Assembly (NCBI RefSeq): GCF_017581925.1
Contig: NZ_JAGEVG010000019.1
Span: forward strand, 1-64,000
Length of the DNA stretch: 64,000 nucleotides
Reading direction: 5' to 3'
DNA from: Gelidibacter pelagius
GTDB lineage: Bacteria; Bacteroidota; Bacteroidia; Flavobacteriales; Flavobacteriaceae
This document shows, in pieces, positions 45,612 through 55,353 of the stretch. Below the pieces are notes generated by a model. The model worked only from the letters and a program-made list of their open reading frames with translations, made no database searches and was not told where the DNA came from. Every line of letters starts with the position of its first letter. The first letter of the stretch is position 1. Made by a program: the position numbers and the translations under genes.

Positions 45612-47195
45612 ATGAGTCAAGAGAAAGATCTCGGATTAATCACGCATCTTGCCAAACGTGGTATAGATGACAAAATGGTAATGGGGCATCCAGCAGGATT
45701 GTTCGTGTTGTTTTTCACTGAAATGTGGGAGCGTTTTAGTTATTATGGAATGCGTGCGTTGCTCGTTATATTTTTGGTTAGTCAGGTGGCTGATGGAGGA
45801 TGGGAATGGTCCCGATCAGAAGCCATGAATCTCTTTGGACTTTATACCATGTTGGTTTATTTTACACCGTTGTTAGGTGGCATTATAGCCGATAGATTTA
45901 CGGGGTTTAGAAAAGCAATAGTTTGGGGTGCCGTTATTATGACATTGGGACATGCTTCCATGGCACTTGAAACGATCAATCCTAATTTTTTCTACATCGG
46001 TCTAGGTCTGATGATTTTAGGAAATGGGATGTTTAAACCTAATATTTCCTCTATGGTAGGTCAATTATACCCCGACAACAGTACTAAAAAAGATGCTGGA
46101 TACACCATTTTTTATATGGGTATTAACGCTGGGGCGTTCTTAGGCATGTTGTTGTGCGGCTATATCGGAGAGAAAGTAGGTTGGCATTACGGTTTCGGTT
46201 TGGCTGGAGTATTCATGATGTTTGGTGGACTACAATTTTATTTTGCCACTAAGTTATTTGGAGTTGTAGGGGAATCACCAAAGGAACATAAGGAATCAGT
46301 TAAAACAGGTGTTGAAGAAGAAGAAGAGGAAATACTTCCAAAAAATGTTGTTAGGGATCGTTTGATTGTTGTGGGAGTGTTGATGTTTTTTAGCATCTTC
46401 TTCTTCCTTTCCTTCGAACAGGCTGGAGGATCCATGAGCATTTTTGCACTTGATTATACCCAACGCGTTCTGCCAGGAGATGCTGGAACGATATTTATGT
46501 GGGTTGATACTATATTAACATTATTTCCCTTGGTTATAGTGACTTACGTTTTGTGGTCATTAGGCAAGAAGATTTATTCTAAATATCCTACCACAATAAT
46601 TTTCACCGCCATTTCGTTTTTAATTGTTTGGGGTCTTGGACTTTGGAAAATTGGACGTGAATTCAATGCTATTGAAACAGAAGTTACAGCTTCTTGGTTC
46701 CAAATTTTGAATTCATTCTTCATTATTACTTTAGCTTCGATTTTTAGTAAAATGTGGGAAAAAGTATGGAATCCACCAGGGCCGGTCAAATTTGCACTGG
46801 GCTTGATCTTGGTTGGAGTTGGATTTGCTGTTTTGGCTTACGGTGCCAAGGATATTCCACAAGGAGCACAAACAGCTTCGGTAAGTATGATTTGGTTAAT
46901 CGCAGCTTATTTTTTCCATACTACTGGAGAGTTGTGTCTGTCGCCCGTTGGTTTGTCTTATGTAAGTAAGCTTTCACCTAAAAAATTCGTAGGACTGATT
47001 TTCGGACTTTGGTTTACAGCTTCTGGAATTGCAAATGGCTTGGCAGGTTTTGGCGGCGGGTTGATTGATAGGATTGCTGAAGAGCACTCCCTGTCCTATT
47101 TCTTTGGAATATTTGCAGTAATGCCAGCTGCAGCAGGTTTCGTTCTGATATTGATTTCGCCAATTTTGAAGAAAATGATGCACGGAATTCATTAG
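45612..47195 (+). CDS. POT-family proton-coupled di/tripeptide transporter 1
   Basis: A 527-residue MFS transporter of the PTR2/POT family. The proton-coupling signature EMWERFSYYGMR is in TM1. FYMGINAGAFLGMLLCGYIG is the PTR2 motif in TM5. A cytosolic acidic linker (TGVEEEEEE) separates the two halves. It is expected to import dipeptides and tripeptides released by the S9 peptidase just upstream (12-bp spacing). A weak hairpin terminator follows. Confidence 0.92.
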   Translation: MSQEKDLGLITHLAKRGIDDKMVMGHPAGLFVLFFTEMWERFSYYGMRALLVIFLVSQVADGGWEWSRSEAMNLFGLYTMLVYFTPLLGGIIADRFTGFRKAIVWGAVIMTLGHASMALETINPNFFYIGLGLMILGNGMFKPNISSMVGQLYPDNSTKKDAGYTIFYMGINAGAFLGMLLCGYIGEKVGWHYGFGLAGVFMMFGGLQFYFATKLFGVVGESPKEHKESVKTGVEEEEEEILPKNVVRDRLIVVGVLMFFSIFFFLSFEQAGGSMSIFALDYTQRVLPGDAGTIFMWVDTILTLFPLVIVTYVLWSLGKKIYSKYPTTIIFTAISFLIVWGLGLWKIGREFNAIETEVTASWFQILNSFFIITLASIFSKMWEKVWNPPGPVKFALGLILVGVGFAVLAYGAKDIPQGAQTASVSMIWLIAAYFFHTTGELCLSPVGLSYVSKLSPKKFVGLIFGLWFTASGIANGLAGFGGGLIDRIAEEHSLSYFFGIFAVMPAAAGFVLILISPILKKMMHGIH

Positions 47196-47318
47196 TCTTG
47201 ATCTTATAAGCCATAAATCAATGTGAAAAATACTGTGTTAATCGATCTTGGATTGAAGAACAATTAGGGCTTTATAAAAAAGTAACGATAAAAACCGGAT
47301 GGAGTTTTTCTTATAAAG

Positions 47319-47340
47319 CAAGCAATGAGAATTGCTTGTT
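47319..47340 (+). terminator. Hairpin after POT 1
   Basis: Stem caagcaat / attgcttg with loop gaga, followed by tttt. A modest terminator about 120 bp after the gene, in the 291-bp spacer before POT 2, which otherwise shows nothing recognisable. Confidence 0.5.
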
Positions 47341-47486
47341 TTAATGAATATAAATGGATGTTGACCTATTTCATGGATGTTCAATGGAGGTTCATTTGAA
47401 ACTATAAAATGTAGATTATTTGTGATATTGGCAGATTCACAATAATTAATACACTATTTTTAAAATCTAAAATAATCTAAAATCTT

Positions 47487-49319
47487 ATGTCAACAACCGT
47501 ATCTCAACCCAGAAATCGCAAAGAAATCTTTGGGCATCCAGCAGGTCTTTTTATATTATTTTTCACTGAAATGTGGGAGCGCTTCTCATACTACGGGATG
47601 CGAGGGATTTTGGTACTGTATATAGCTACTTCTGCCACGGCAATTGATCCAGGATTGGGTTGGAGCAACAAGGATGCTATTTGGCTCTATGGCTGGTACA
47701 CCATGCTGGTTTATGTGGCTTCCATTCCTGGAGGTTGGATTGCCGATAAATTTTTAGGACAAAAGAAAACAGTGCTCTTGGGAGGGCTATTACTTTGTTT
47801 TGGTCATGGTATTCTGGCAATTCCACAAGACTGGGCTTTTTTCACAGGTCTTATCCTAATTATATTGGGTGTTGGCGGATTAAAACCTAACATCTCAACC
47901 ATGGTGGGTGGCCTATACCAAGAAGGCGATATTAGACGCGATAGCGGATTTACAATTTTTTATATAGGCATTAATATTGGTGCTTTCCTTGCCAGTATTA
48001 CCGTAGGGTTTGTAGCCTATTATTACGGATGGCATTATGGGTTTGGTCTTGCAGGTATCGGAATGCTGATTGGTCAAATCGTCTTTGTTTGGGGTCAGAA
48101 ATTCCTTAAAGGTGTTGGAGAGTTTTCTGGGGGTGAATCGGCAAGCGAGGCAGAAAAAATAGCCAGAAAGAAACCGCTAAGTAAAATAGAGAAAGATCGT
48201 GTTATCGTATTGCTTATTTCATTTTTGATTGTCATTGTTTTTTGGGGTGCCTTTGAGCAAGCTGGAGGTTTGATGAATCTTTATACCGATTCTAAAGTTG
48301 ACCGTACTGTTGGCTTGAGCTGGTTGGAAGAAATTCCTGCTGCCGTATTCCAATCTCTGAACGCAGGGTATATTATCATCTTCGGAACCCTCGTAGGTGG
48401 TTTTTGGATTTGGTGGAAAAAGAAAGGAAGAGAATCCTCGTCCTTATTTAAAATGGCTATTGGAACGATTATTATGGGCTTAGGATTTGTCTTTATGATG
48501 TTCGCCTCAAAAGAAGCAAGTGCTGAAGCTTTTGGAAAAGCCGCCATGTTCTGGATCTTTTTGGCATACCTATTCCATACGATTGGCGAACTATGTACCT
48601 CTCCGGTTTCTTTATCGTTTATCACCAAATTGGCCCCTCTCAAATATGCATCGATCATGATGGGTGTATATTTTGCAGCAACCGGTTTTGGAAATAGATT
48701 GGCGGGAAGTATCGGTTCGTCTTCGCAATTGGAACCGTTTCAAGGAGAAATGATTGTAAGCAAACAGGAGGTTATACCGTTTGTTTCTAAGGATTCCATG
48801 AAAATAAGAAATGCGCAAAAGAAAATCGTCACCATTTATGATTACCCGATCAATGAGGATAAGAATTTCAGTATCAAAGCAGAAGTTTTTGCTGAAAATG
48901 ATAAAGTCATTTACAAAGATGTAAAAAGTGGAGCAACGTTAAATGATCTTTTTGAATTGTCACAGAAAGCTGATGCCAATACCAACGAATTATTGACAAC
49001 ACTTAAAGAAGATGGGATTACCGCTTCTAATCCTTACCATGCCCGATTGGTTTTTGAAAAAGATAAGGACAAGGCGCAGAATTTGGAGAATAAAGGAGAC
49101 GGGAAAGATTATGGAGTGTCCTTTGTTTTAGAAGAAGATCAAAGTGCACAAGAGTATGCCACGTTTATGTGGTTGACAATTTTTACGGTAGCCTTTGGTC
49201 TACTTTTGATTGTGTTCTTGAAAAAGCTTAAGAAATTGACGCATGGTGCAGAAGATCATGAACACGAAATCAAGGACAATGAACCTTTTGAACTTGCAGA
49301 CCCTGACATTAATAACTAA
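47487..49319 (+). CDS. POT-family peptide transporter 2 with a large soluble insertion
   Basis: A 610-residue POT transporter with EMWERFSYYGMR in TM1 and FYIGINIGAFLASITVGFVA in TM5. Unlike its neighbours it carries about 130 polar residues between the last two membrane helices (about 410-550, including FVSKDSMKIRNAQKK and FVLEEDQSAQEYATF). By topology these face the periplasm. The His-containing tail is GAEDHEHEIKDNEPF. The insertion could bind peptides or another protein. The rest looks functional. Confidence 0.9.
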   Translation: MSTTVSQPRNRKEIFGHPAGLFILFFTEMWERFSYYGMRGILVLYIATSATAIDPGLGWSNKDAIWLYGWYTMLVYVASIPGGWIADKFLGQKKTVLLGGLLLCFGHGILAIPQDWAFFTGLILIILGVGGLKPNISTMVGGLYQEGDIRRDSGFTIFYIGINIGAFLASITVGFVAYYYGWHYGFGLAGIGMLIGQIVFVWGQKFLKGVGEFSGGESASEAEKIARKKPLSKIEKDRVIVLLISFLIVIVFWGAFEQAGGLMNLYTDSKVDRTVGLSWLEEIPAAVFQSLNAGYIIIFGTLVGGFWIWWKKKGRESSSLFKMAIGTIIMGLGFVFMMFASKEASAEAFGKAAMFWIFLAYLFHTIGELCTSPVSLSFITKLAPLKYASIMMGVYFAATGFGNRLAGSIGSSSQLEPFQGEMIVSKQEVIPFVSKDSMKIRNAQKKIVTIYDYPINEDKNFSIKAEVFAENDKVIYKDVKSGATLNDLFELSQKADANTNELLTTLKEDGITASNPYHARLVFEKDKDKAQNLENKGDGKDYGVSFVLEEDQSAQEYATFMWLTIFTVAFGLLLIVFLKKLKKLTHGAEDHEHEIKDNEPFELADPDINN

Positions 49320-49338
49320 TTATTTTGAGTAGCGTATT

Positions 49339-51126
49339 ATGAACACTGACATTGAAAACCTCTTTAAAGACACCGTTCTTGGGCATCCAATAGGCCTATT
49401 TATTCTCTTTTTCACAGAAATGTGGGAACGCTTCTCTTTCTACGGAATGCGAATCCTTTTGATCTTGTTTTTAACCGCGCCTTTAGTGAGTGATAATCCG
49501 GGTTGGGATTGGCCGCGTGAGCATGCCCTTTCATTAATTGGCACCTATGCATCACTTTTATATTTAACACCCATCATTGGAGGTTGGATAGCGGATAAGT
49601 GGACGGGTTACCGTATGGCCGTAGTTATTGGCTGTATCATTATGACGCTTGGTCACGCCGCAATGGCGCTTGAAACTACCATGTCATTTTATTTGGGTTT
49701 GGCCTTATTGGTACTCGGAACAGGATTTTTTAAGCCAAATATCACGTCGATAATCTCGGAGATGTACAAAACCAGAGAATCCAAAAAAGACGGCGCCTAC
49801 ACCATTTTCTATATGGGTGTCAATGCTGGAGCTTTCTTTGGAATGATGCTTTGTGGGTACTTAGCTGAAAATTACGGATGGGCCTACGGATTTGGACTTG
49901 CAGGGATTTTTATGTTATTGGGGATGTTACAGTTTCTATTGGCTCATAAAATATTTGGAAAAATTGGCGCAGCACCATCAAAGAAAATAGATGTGGTATT
50001 CCATGAAGGTGAAGATGTCACTGATCCGGAAGTTATTAAGGAGGAAGTCGAAGTTGCCTCAAAATTGAACCCATTTATTACATTTGACAAAATACTTATT
50101 GCATTATCATCGGTTGGGGGACTCATCTATCTTTTTAATGATCCAATCGAGAAAATCGGTGGAAGCACAATGTTGCCTTTTGAGTTCATGGGGATGAGTG
50201 GTTCAAATGTGGTCGTAATTGCCGCACTTGTACTTTTCCTAATATTGCTAATCATGCGGATTTCGCGCTATATTCCTATTGTTAGAGATCGTCTGGTTGC
50301 TGTTTCCATTTTCGCACTCTTCACAGTCTTCTTTTTTGCATTCTTTGAGCAATCCCTTGGATCAATGACTTTGTTTGCAAGTGACTATACCAATCGTGAT
50401 TTAACTGGAAATACAGCGACTATCTTTAAGATTGTTGACGGATTATTGACCACCATTCCGCTCATCATCATTACTTATGTTATTTTCTTGATTTTCAAAA
50501 AGACCTTTACAAAAATCGGGGCATCAAATATTGTGTTGGCTATCGCCTTCCTTGGCTTATGGATCCTTGTAATTTACCGTATTTACGACAAGTCTTTCTC
50601 TGAAGAATTGAAAGTTGATGCCACTTGGTTCGGAATCTTAAACTCATTCTTTATTATTACATTGGCACCCATTTTTTCAAAATGGTGGGAAAGCAAATAT
50701 AATCCGAGTGCGGCTATGAAGTATGCTCTAGGTTTGGTGTTGTTGGGTGTTGGATTTGCAGTTTTGGCTTACGGCGCATCAGATATTCCATCGGGAGCAC
50801 AAACAGCTTCCGTAAGCATGATTTTCCTAATATTGGCCTACCTGTTCCATACTATGGGCGAGCTTTGTCTATCACCACTAGGATTGTCGTATTTAAGTAA
50901 ATTAGTGCCAGCGCGTATGATCGGTTTCATGTTCGGGGTTTGGTATTTGGCAATTGCTGTTGGCCAAAAACTTGCGAACACTATGGGCGGTATGATTGAT
51001 AAGATCTCCGCTGAGTATTCTTTGGGAACCTTCTTTTTGATTTTCGCTGTCATTCCTATTGCCGTTGGTTTTGTATCCATGGTGTTGAATCCAGTTCTCA
51101 AAAAACTGATGCACGGGGTGAGATAA
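49339..51126 (+). CDS. POT-family peptide transporter 3
   Basis: A 595-residue POT transporter with EMWERFSFYGMR in TM1 (Phe in place of the usual second-last Tyr) and FYMGVNAGAFFGMMLCGYLA in TM5. Between the two halves are two more hydrophobic helices (about 245-262 and 285-310), as in bacterial POTs with the HA/HB pair. It starts 20 bp after POT 2, so the two are co-transcribed, and ends at a strong terminator. Confidence 0.9.
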   Translation: MNTDIENLFKDTVLGHPIGLFILFFTEMWERFSFYGMRILLILFLTAPLVSDNPGWDWPREHALSLIGTYASLLYLTPIIGGWIADKWTGYRMAVVIGCIIMTLGHAAMALETTMSFYLGLALLVLGTGFFKPNITSIISEMYKTRESKKDGAYTIFYMGVNAGAFFGMMLCGYLAENYGWAYGFGLAGIFMLLGMLQFLLAHKIFGKIGAAPSKKIDVVFHEGEDVTDPEVIKEEVEVASKLNPFITFDKILIALSSVGGLIYLFNDPIEKIGGSTMLPFEFMGMSGSNVVVIAALVLFLILLIMRISRYIPIVRDRLVAVSIFALFTVFFFAFFEQSLGSMTLFASDYTNRDLTGNTATIFKIVDGLLTTIPLIIITYVIFLIFKKTFTKIGASNIVLAIAFLGLWILVIYRIYDKSFSEELKVDATWFGILNSFFIITLAPIFSKWWESKYNPSAAMKYALGLVLLGVGFAVLAYGASDIPSGAQTASVSMIFLILAYLFHTMGELCLSPLGLSYLSKLVPARMIGFMFGVWYLAIAVGQKLANTMGGMIDKISAEYSLGTFFLIFAVIPIAVGFVSMVLNPVLKKLMHGVR

Positions 51127-51151
51127 TTGAAGAATTTGTTAAATAAACGTC

Positions 51152-51178
51152 AAATGCTCCAACTTTGGAGCATTTTTT
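51152..51178 (+). terminator. Terminator after the peptide-transport operon
   Basis: Stem aaatgctcca / tggagcattt, loop actt, then T run. The same stem sequence, extended, recurs at 60020-60057. Confidence 0.88.
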
Positions 51179-51190
51179 GTAGTTTCCACT

Positions 51191-51198
51191 TAGATTTG
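51191..51198 (+). promoter_or_regulatory. Predicted -7 promoter box
   Basis: TAGATTTG, 15 bp before ATG 51214. With the terminator just upstream it shows the thioredoxin gene is transcribed alone. Confidence 0.5.
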
Positions 51199-51213
51199 CA
51201 AAAAATGAATAAA

Positions 51214-51762
51214 ATGAAGAAGTTAGTATTTATAGGGGTCTTGACATTGTTAATGTCCTTTAGTGGTATCGCGCAACAAATTAACTGGGTGACTTTTGAA
51301 GAGGCATTGGAGCTCCAAAAAAAGAAACCTAAAAAAATCATGATGGACGTTTATACCAATTGGTGCGGCCCATGTAAGATGTTGGATAGAAATACCTTTC
51401 AAAATCCTGATGTTGCCAAATATGTGAACGCTAATTATTATGCCGTAAAATTTGATGGCGAGGGTAATGAGGTTGTCAAATACAAAGGGAAGACCTACGC
51501 CAATAAGGACTATAAGCCAGAAATGGCCAGCCGTCGGAACAGTGTACACGATTTAACCTATGCGTTTCAAGTAAATGCCTATCCAACGATCATGTTTTTT
51601 GATGAAAAAGGCGATATTATTACGCCCGTCAGAGGCTATCAAAATCCGCAGCAACTGGAATTGTACCTTAAAATGTTCCTGAACGACAAACATAAAGAGA
51701 TGAAAACTCAAGAAGATTTCAATGCCTACCATACCGCTTTTAAACCTGAGTTTAAGGGATAG
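51214..51762 (+). CDS. Secreted thioredoxin-family protein
   Basis: A 182-residue protein with a signal peptide (MKKLVFIGVLTLLMSFSGIA) and a thioredoxin fold with active site WCGPC (Cys51, Cys54). The cis-Pro region is NAYPTIMFFDEKG. It likely keeps periplasmic cysteines reduced or aids cytochrome maturation. The start is ATG 51214 (ATG 51205 possible). A longer frame back to 51127 runs through the upstream terminator and is rejected. Confidence 0.88.
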   Translation: MKKLVFIGVLTLLMSFSGIAQQINWVTFEEALELQKKKPKKIMMDVYTNWCGPCKMLDRNTFQNPDVAKYVNANYYAVKFDGEGNEVVKYKGKTYANKDYKPEMASRRNSVHDLTYAFQVNAYPTIMFFDEKGDIITPVRGYQNPQQLELYLKMFLNDKHKEMKTQEDFNAYHTAFKPEFKG

Positions 51763-51856
51763 GTACGCGATTGCTGGCGAGCTGTTAAGGCCTAGTTCTC
51801 ATTAGGAAATTATATCCTACTTGATCTTTAAGTCATGTCTTTTAAATATAAAAGTG

Positions 51857-51886
51857 CCCTTTTTACTGTTCGTGTGAAAAGGGTAT
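51857..51886 (+). terminator. Possible terminator between thioredoxin and comEC
   Basis: Stem cccttttt / gaaaaggg with a 10-base loop, T-rich after it. It lies between convergent genes and is weaker than others here. Confidence 0.4.
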
Positions 51887-51962
51887 TTTGTCTTCTTATT
51901 TTGAGCTTGACAAGTCTCTGCGTAAATCCCCGAAATCCTCGGGAAACAAAACGACAATAGAA

Positions 51963-54005
51963 TTACTGTTTTCTCAACACAAATGCACCATCTCTACCCG
52001 TCGAATGAAATGGAATGTTTTGATCCATACAACTAAGCTCCCATCGCTTAAGATAACTTTTGTAATTGCTCCCATCTGCAATAATCAATTGAGGTTTTAT
52101 GGAATCCAACAAACGGCTTAGGTTTATCTTTGGCGAATCTCTCAAAACCACATAGTCGGGATGGAGATGCGGGATTTTGTAAATGCCCAAACTGTCAACC
52201 ACCAAAATCCGTGTAGCCCCAAATGCATAGATGTTTTCCAAAGTATCATTCTTGATGTCTTTTATCGCATTGCCAACTTTATAATTCTTGATGACATTGT
52301 CCCTAATTGAAGTGACGCTGTCAAAATTATGCGCCACACTTAAAGTCATATTCTTTTTTATACCAATAAGGCTGTGTTTACTTTTTTGAAAGACCACAAA
52401 TTCTTCAGTCTGGTTCCTTTTCTCTTCAAAAATTAATGCCGATTGGAATATCAATACTGCAAACATGGCAGTTGTCAAGCGTTTGAAATTTTGTTTTTTG
52501 GATAAGAAAGCTAAAGTTATTATTAGCAGATAGGCTGTGAGCACTTGAAGTAAACTGAAGGATAGATCTGAAAAAACAAATCGTTCCTGAAGTGAGATCC
52601 ATCGTACAAAACTGTTCATAATACTGATGATACCGCCATAAATATCGGCAAGCCAAAATGGAAGTATATTTATCGAAGCCAATAGAATAATGATAATACC
52701 CATCCCCAGAATAATTCCTAAAAAAGGAATAATAACCAGATTGGATAGAAAGAACAAGCCTGGAAATTGATTGAAATAAAATAAACTAATCGGTACGACG
52801 CCAAACTGTGCGGCCAATGTCACCGTAAATATTTCCCATAATTTTCTAGCAGGTTTGAATTGTGGTCGCCATAATCCTTCCAAGAAAGGTTGAAAACTTA
52901 CGATGGCAATTACTGCCAGATAACTCATTTGAAATCCCACATCAAATAAGAATAGAGGTTTGAAAAGCAAAAGGAAAAACATGGAGATAGCAAGCGTATT
53001 GAAAATGTTGGAAGGTCGCTTTAAGTTCATGCCGATGGCCACAACACTGAACATTGTTACCGCACGGGTCACCGACGCCGATAATCCGGCAACCACGGCA
53101 AAACCCCATAAAATGAGCAGGATAAATATGATTTTTACCGTTTTTCCGTGTTTGAGATATTCCAAAGGTCTGAACAATGAGTTGAGAAGTAATAAGACAA
53201 TACCCACATGCAATCCAGAAACGGCTAAAATATGGACGGCACCTGCTCTGGAATAGCTATTGTAGATTTCTGGACTGATATCCTGCCGTTGGCCCAATAA
53301 TAGGGCGTTTATTAAAGCAAGCTCGTCAGGTTTAAAATTATAGTATTTTAATTTTGAATTGATGTGGGTTCGCAATTGGGCAGCGTAACCAAAAATCGTA
53401 TTTGTGTCTGATGGAACGGACAAAAGTTCATTTTTGTTTGTGAAGATTTGGTGATAGATATATTGTTTTTCGAGATATTTTTTATAATCGAATTGGTTGG
53501 GATTAATTGGAGGATTCAAATCTGTTAGAGCTGATGAAGTTATAAAAATAGCATCCACTTTAAATGGCTGGAGAAAACTGTCCCTTTGTACGTTTAAAAG
53601 TGTTTTTCCAACAAGCTGCTGATCGTTTATATTAAGAATCTCAACCCTGTATTTGTCGTGATACACACTTGGTTTGAGTACTTCCCTAATCCGAAAGCTG
53701 ATCGTTTCTACCGTATCTGTAACAGGGTCAAAATGTTGGGTATAGTGTTTCCTAAACGACTTCTGATCATGAAGTTGATAGTTTAAAATACCTATCGCTA
53801 TAAAAGTGAAAATAGTCAGAATCCCGAATCCAGATGATTTAACCAAATGCTTCTTCTCGACTATTAGAAAGGTTAGAAGAACTATGGTTAAAATTAAAGT
53901 GAATGGTAAAACAAGGGAAATGGAGAGGTTAAAATAATGCGCAACAAGAATGCCTACTATGAGGCATATTGTAATTTTGATGATCGCAAAATTCAGTAAC
54001 TTCAT
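51963..54005 (-). CDS. ComEC/Rec2-family DNA uptake channel
   Basis: A 680-residue membrane protein. Two N-terminal helices come first, then an OB-like DUF4131 domain (about 100-200). The competence domain has many helices (about 225-510) and contains ALLLGQRQDISPEIYNSYSR and AGAVHILAVSGLHVGI. The C-terminal part after residue about 530 corresponds to the metallo-beta-lactamase domain but lacks the HxHxDH metal motif, so it is not an active nuclease. ComEC carries single-stranded DNA through the inner membrane in natural transformation. Confidence 0.9.
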   Translation of the reverse strand: MKLLNFAIIKITICLIVGILVAHYFNLSISLVLPFTLILTIVLLTFLIVEKKHLVKSSGFGILTIFTFIAIGILNYQLHDQKSFRKHYTQHFDPVTDTVETISFRIREVLKPSVYHDKYRVEILNINDQQLVGKTLLNVQRDSFLQPFKVDAIFITSSALTDLNPPINPNQFDYKKYLEKQYIYHQIFTNKNELLSVPSDTNTIFGYAAQLRTHINSKLKYYNFKPDELALINALLLGQRQDISPEIYNSYSRAGAVHILAVSGLHVGIVLLLLNSLFRPLEYLKHGKTVKIIFILLILWGFAVVAGLSASVTRAVTMFSVVAIGMNLKRPSNIFNTLAISMFFLLLFKPLFLFDVGFQMSYLAVIAIVSFQPFLEGLWRPQFKPARKLWEIFTVTLAAQFGVVPISLFYFNQFPGLFFLSNLVIIPFLGIILGMGIIIILLASINILPFWLADIYGGIISIMNSFVRWISLQERFVFSDLSFSLLQVLTAYLLIITLAFLSKKQNFKRLTTAMFAVLIFQSALIFEEKRNQTEEFVVFQKSKHSLIGIKKNMTLSVAHNFDSVTSIRDNVIKNYKVGNAIKDIKNDTLENIYAFGATRILVVDSLGIYKIPHLHPDYVVLRDSPKINLSRLLDSIKPQLIIADGSNYKSYLKRWELSCMDQNIPFHSTGRDGAFVLRKQ

Positions 54006-54030
54006 AAATCTAAGTTACTAAAAATAAGGA

Positions 54031-54552
54031 CTATAAAACACGTCTTGCCTGTACGAAGGCAAAGTACCAATATTTTTCTGCAAGATTGGAAACTATGACG
54101 CCACTGCTGGTGCTTGCATGTATAAACTCTACGTTTCCATTATGAGCTTCCGTAACAATTCCCACATGATTAACATTTCTACTGTTCTTTCGTGTGGCAA
54201 AAAATAACAAATCGCCCTTTGTAACTTCTTTTAGATCCACCCAATCTCCAGTGGTTGATAAGTCACCAGTGGTTCTTGGCAAAGAAATATTTTCACTGTC
54301 AAAGGATGTTACTATTAACCCAGAGCAATCCATGCCTTTTCTTGTGGTACCGCCATATTTATATCTCACGCCGTCAAATTTGAGCGCATAATCCACCACT
54401 TTATCTGCTTGGGGATTGAAGGAAGTTGAAGCTGATTTACGAGCACGAGAATCGATTTTTGCAATCTTTGACTTTGTCGTCACAACCCGTTTAGAGGATT
54501 TACAGCTACTAAAAGTGATCAATAAAAGAAGGAGTAGGACAATCTTTTTCAT
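54031..54552 (-). CDS. NlpC/P60 (C40) peptidoglycan hydrolase lipoprotein, copy 1
   Basis: A 173-residue lipoprotein (lipobox FSSC, Cys17) with an NlpC/P60 domain. Catalytic Cys76 is in GMDCSGLI, His129 in NHVGIV and a third polar residue His145 in FIHAST. The enzyme cuts the D-Glu/meso-DAP bond in peptide stems. It is a near twin of the gene at 54634, and both follow one another on the minus strand. Confidence 0.9.
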   Translation of the reverse strand: MKKIVLLLLLLITFSSCKSSKRVVTTKSKIAKIDSRARKSASTSFNPQADKVVDYALKFDGVRYKYGGTTRKGMDCSGLIVTSFDSENISLPRTTGDLSTTGDWVDLKEVTKGDLLFFATRKNSRNVNHVGIVTEAHNGNVEFIHASTSSGVIVSNLAEKYWYFAFVQARRVL

Positions 54553-54633
54553 TTGTAGAAAGGTAATTTTTTATAAAAATATTAATTTATTACAACTTTG
54601 AGCAAAAAGTTCATTATTTAGTTGGAATAACTA

Positions 54634-55245
54634 CTATATCACACGTCTTGCTTGTACAAAGGCAAAGTACCAATATTTTTCTGCCATGTTAGAAACGATC
54701 ACGCCATGGTTGGTACTGGCATGGATAAATTCTACAAACCCATCTCTTGCCGTCGTAACGATTCCGACATGGCTTATGGTCTTGCTATTCTTACGGGTGG
54801 CAAAAAATAATAAATCGCCTTTACTGACCTGTTTTAAATCAATTAAGTTGCCGGTACGTGCCATATCTCTCGAGACTCTTGGCAAAGAAATATTTTCGCT
54901 GTCAAAAGTGGTGACTACCAATCCTGAACAATCCATGCCGTCTATTGTTGTGCCACCACGTTTGTACCTTACGCCATCAAATGCAAAAGCATAATCTACA
55001 ATTCTGTTGGCTTTTGTGTTAATAGTTTTTGGAAGTGCACTTTTAATATTCAGACTAAGAGGTTTTAAATCCACTGGGGTTAATTCAATACCATTGATAT
55101 CAATGGGGAGAATAGGGTTGGAGGTGGGTTTTACTGGCTTTGATTTAAGTTGGGCGACTTGGGATTTGGTCACCACAATATCCTTAGTAGAATTACAGCT
55201 GCTAAATGTGATGAATAAAAGAAGGAGTAAGACAATCTTCTTCAT
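54634..55245 (-). CDS. NlpC/P60 (C40) peptidoglycan hydrolase lipoprotein, copy 2
   Basis: A 203-residue paralogue of the preceding entry with triad Cys106, His159 and His175 and lipobox FSSC (Cys17). It differs by a 30-residue longer Pro-rich linker between the lipid anchor and the domain (KPTSNPILPIDINGIELTP). The ATG at 55245 is chosen because it gives the same signal peptide as copy 1. A frame from 55296 would add 17 residues before it. The 82-bp spacer between the copies and the sequence upstream share AT-rich pieces, pointing to a whole-gene duplication. Confidence 0.9.
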   Translation of the reverse strand: MKKIVLLLLLFITFSSCNSTKDIVVTKSQVAQLKSKPVKPTSNPILPIDINGIELTPVDLKPLSLNIKSALPKTINTKANRIVDYAFAFDGVRYKRGGTTIDGMDCSGLVVTTFDSENISLPRVSRDMARTGNLIDLKQVSKGDLLFFATRKNSKTISHVGIVTTARDGFVEFIHASTNHGVIVSNMAEKYWYFAFVQARRVI

Positions 55246-55353
55246 AAGGTTAATATAGCTTTTTATAAAAATAATCTTAGTTGTTATTCTATTCATAACA
55301 ACATGTTCATTAAACGCTGATCGAATTTCTAAAGTATAAAGTTTTTCGAAAAA

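Noticed and set aside
47196-47486. Possible riboswitch in the 291-bp leader of POT 2
   Set aside because: Only one simple hairpin is visible and no known aptamer core was recognised.
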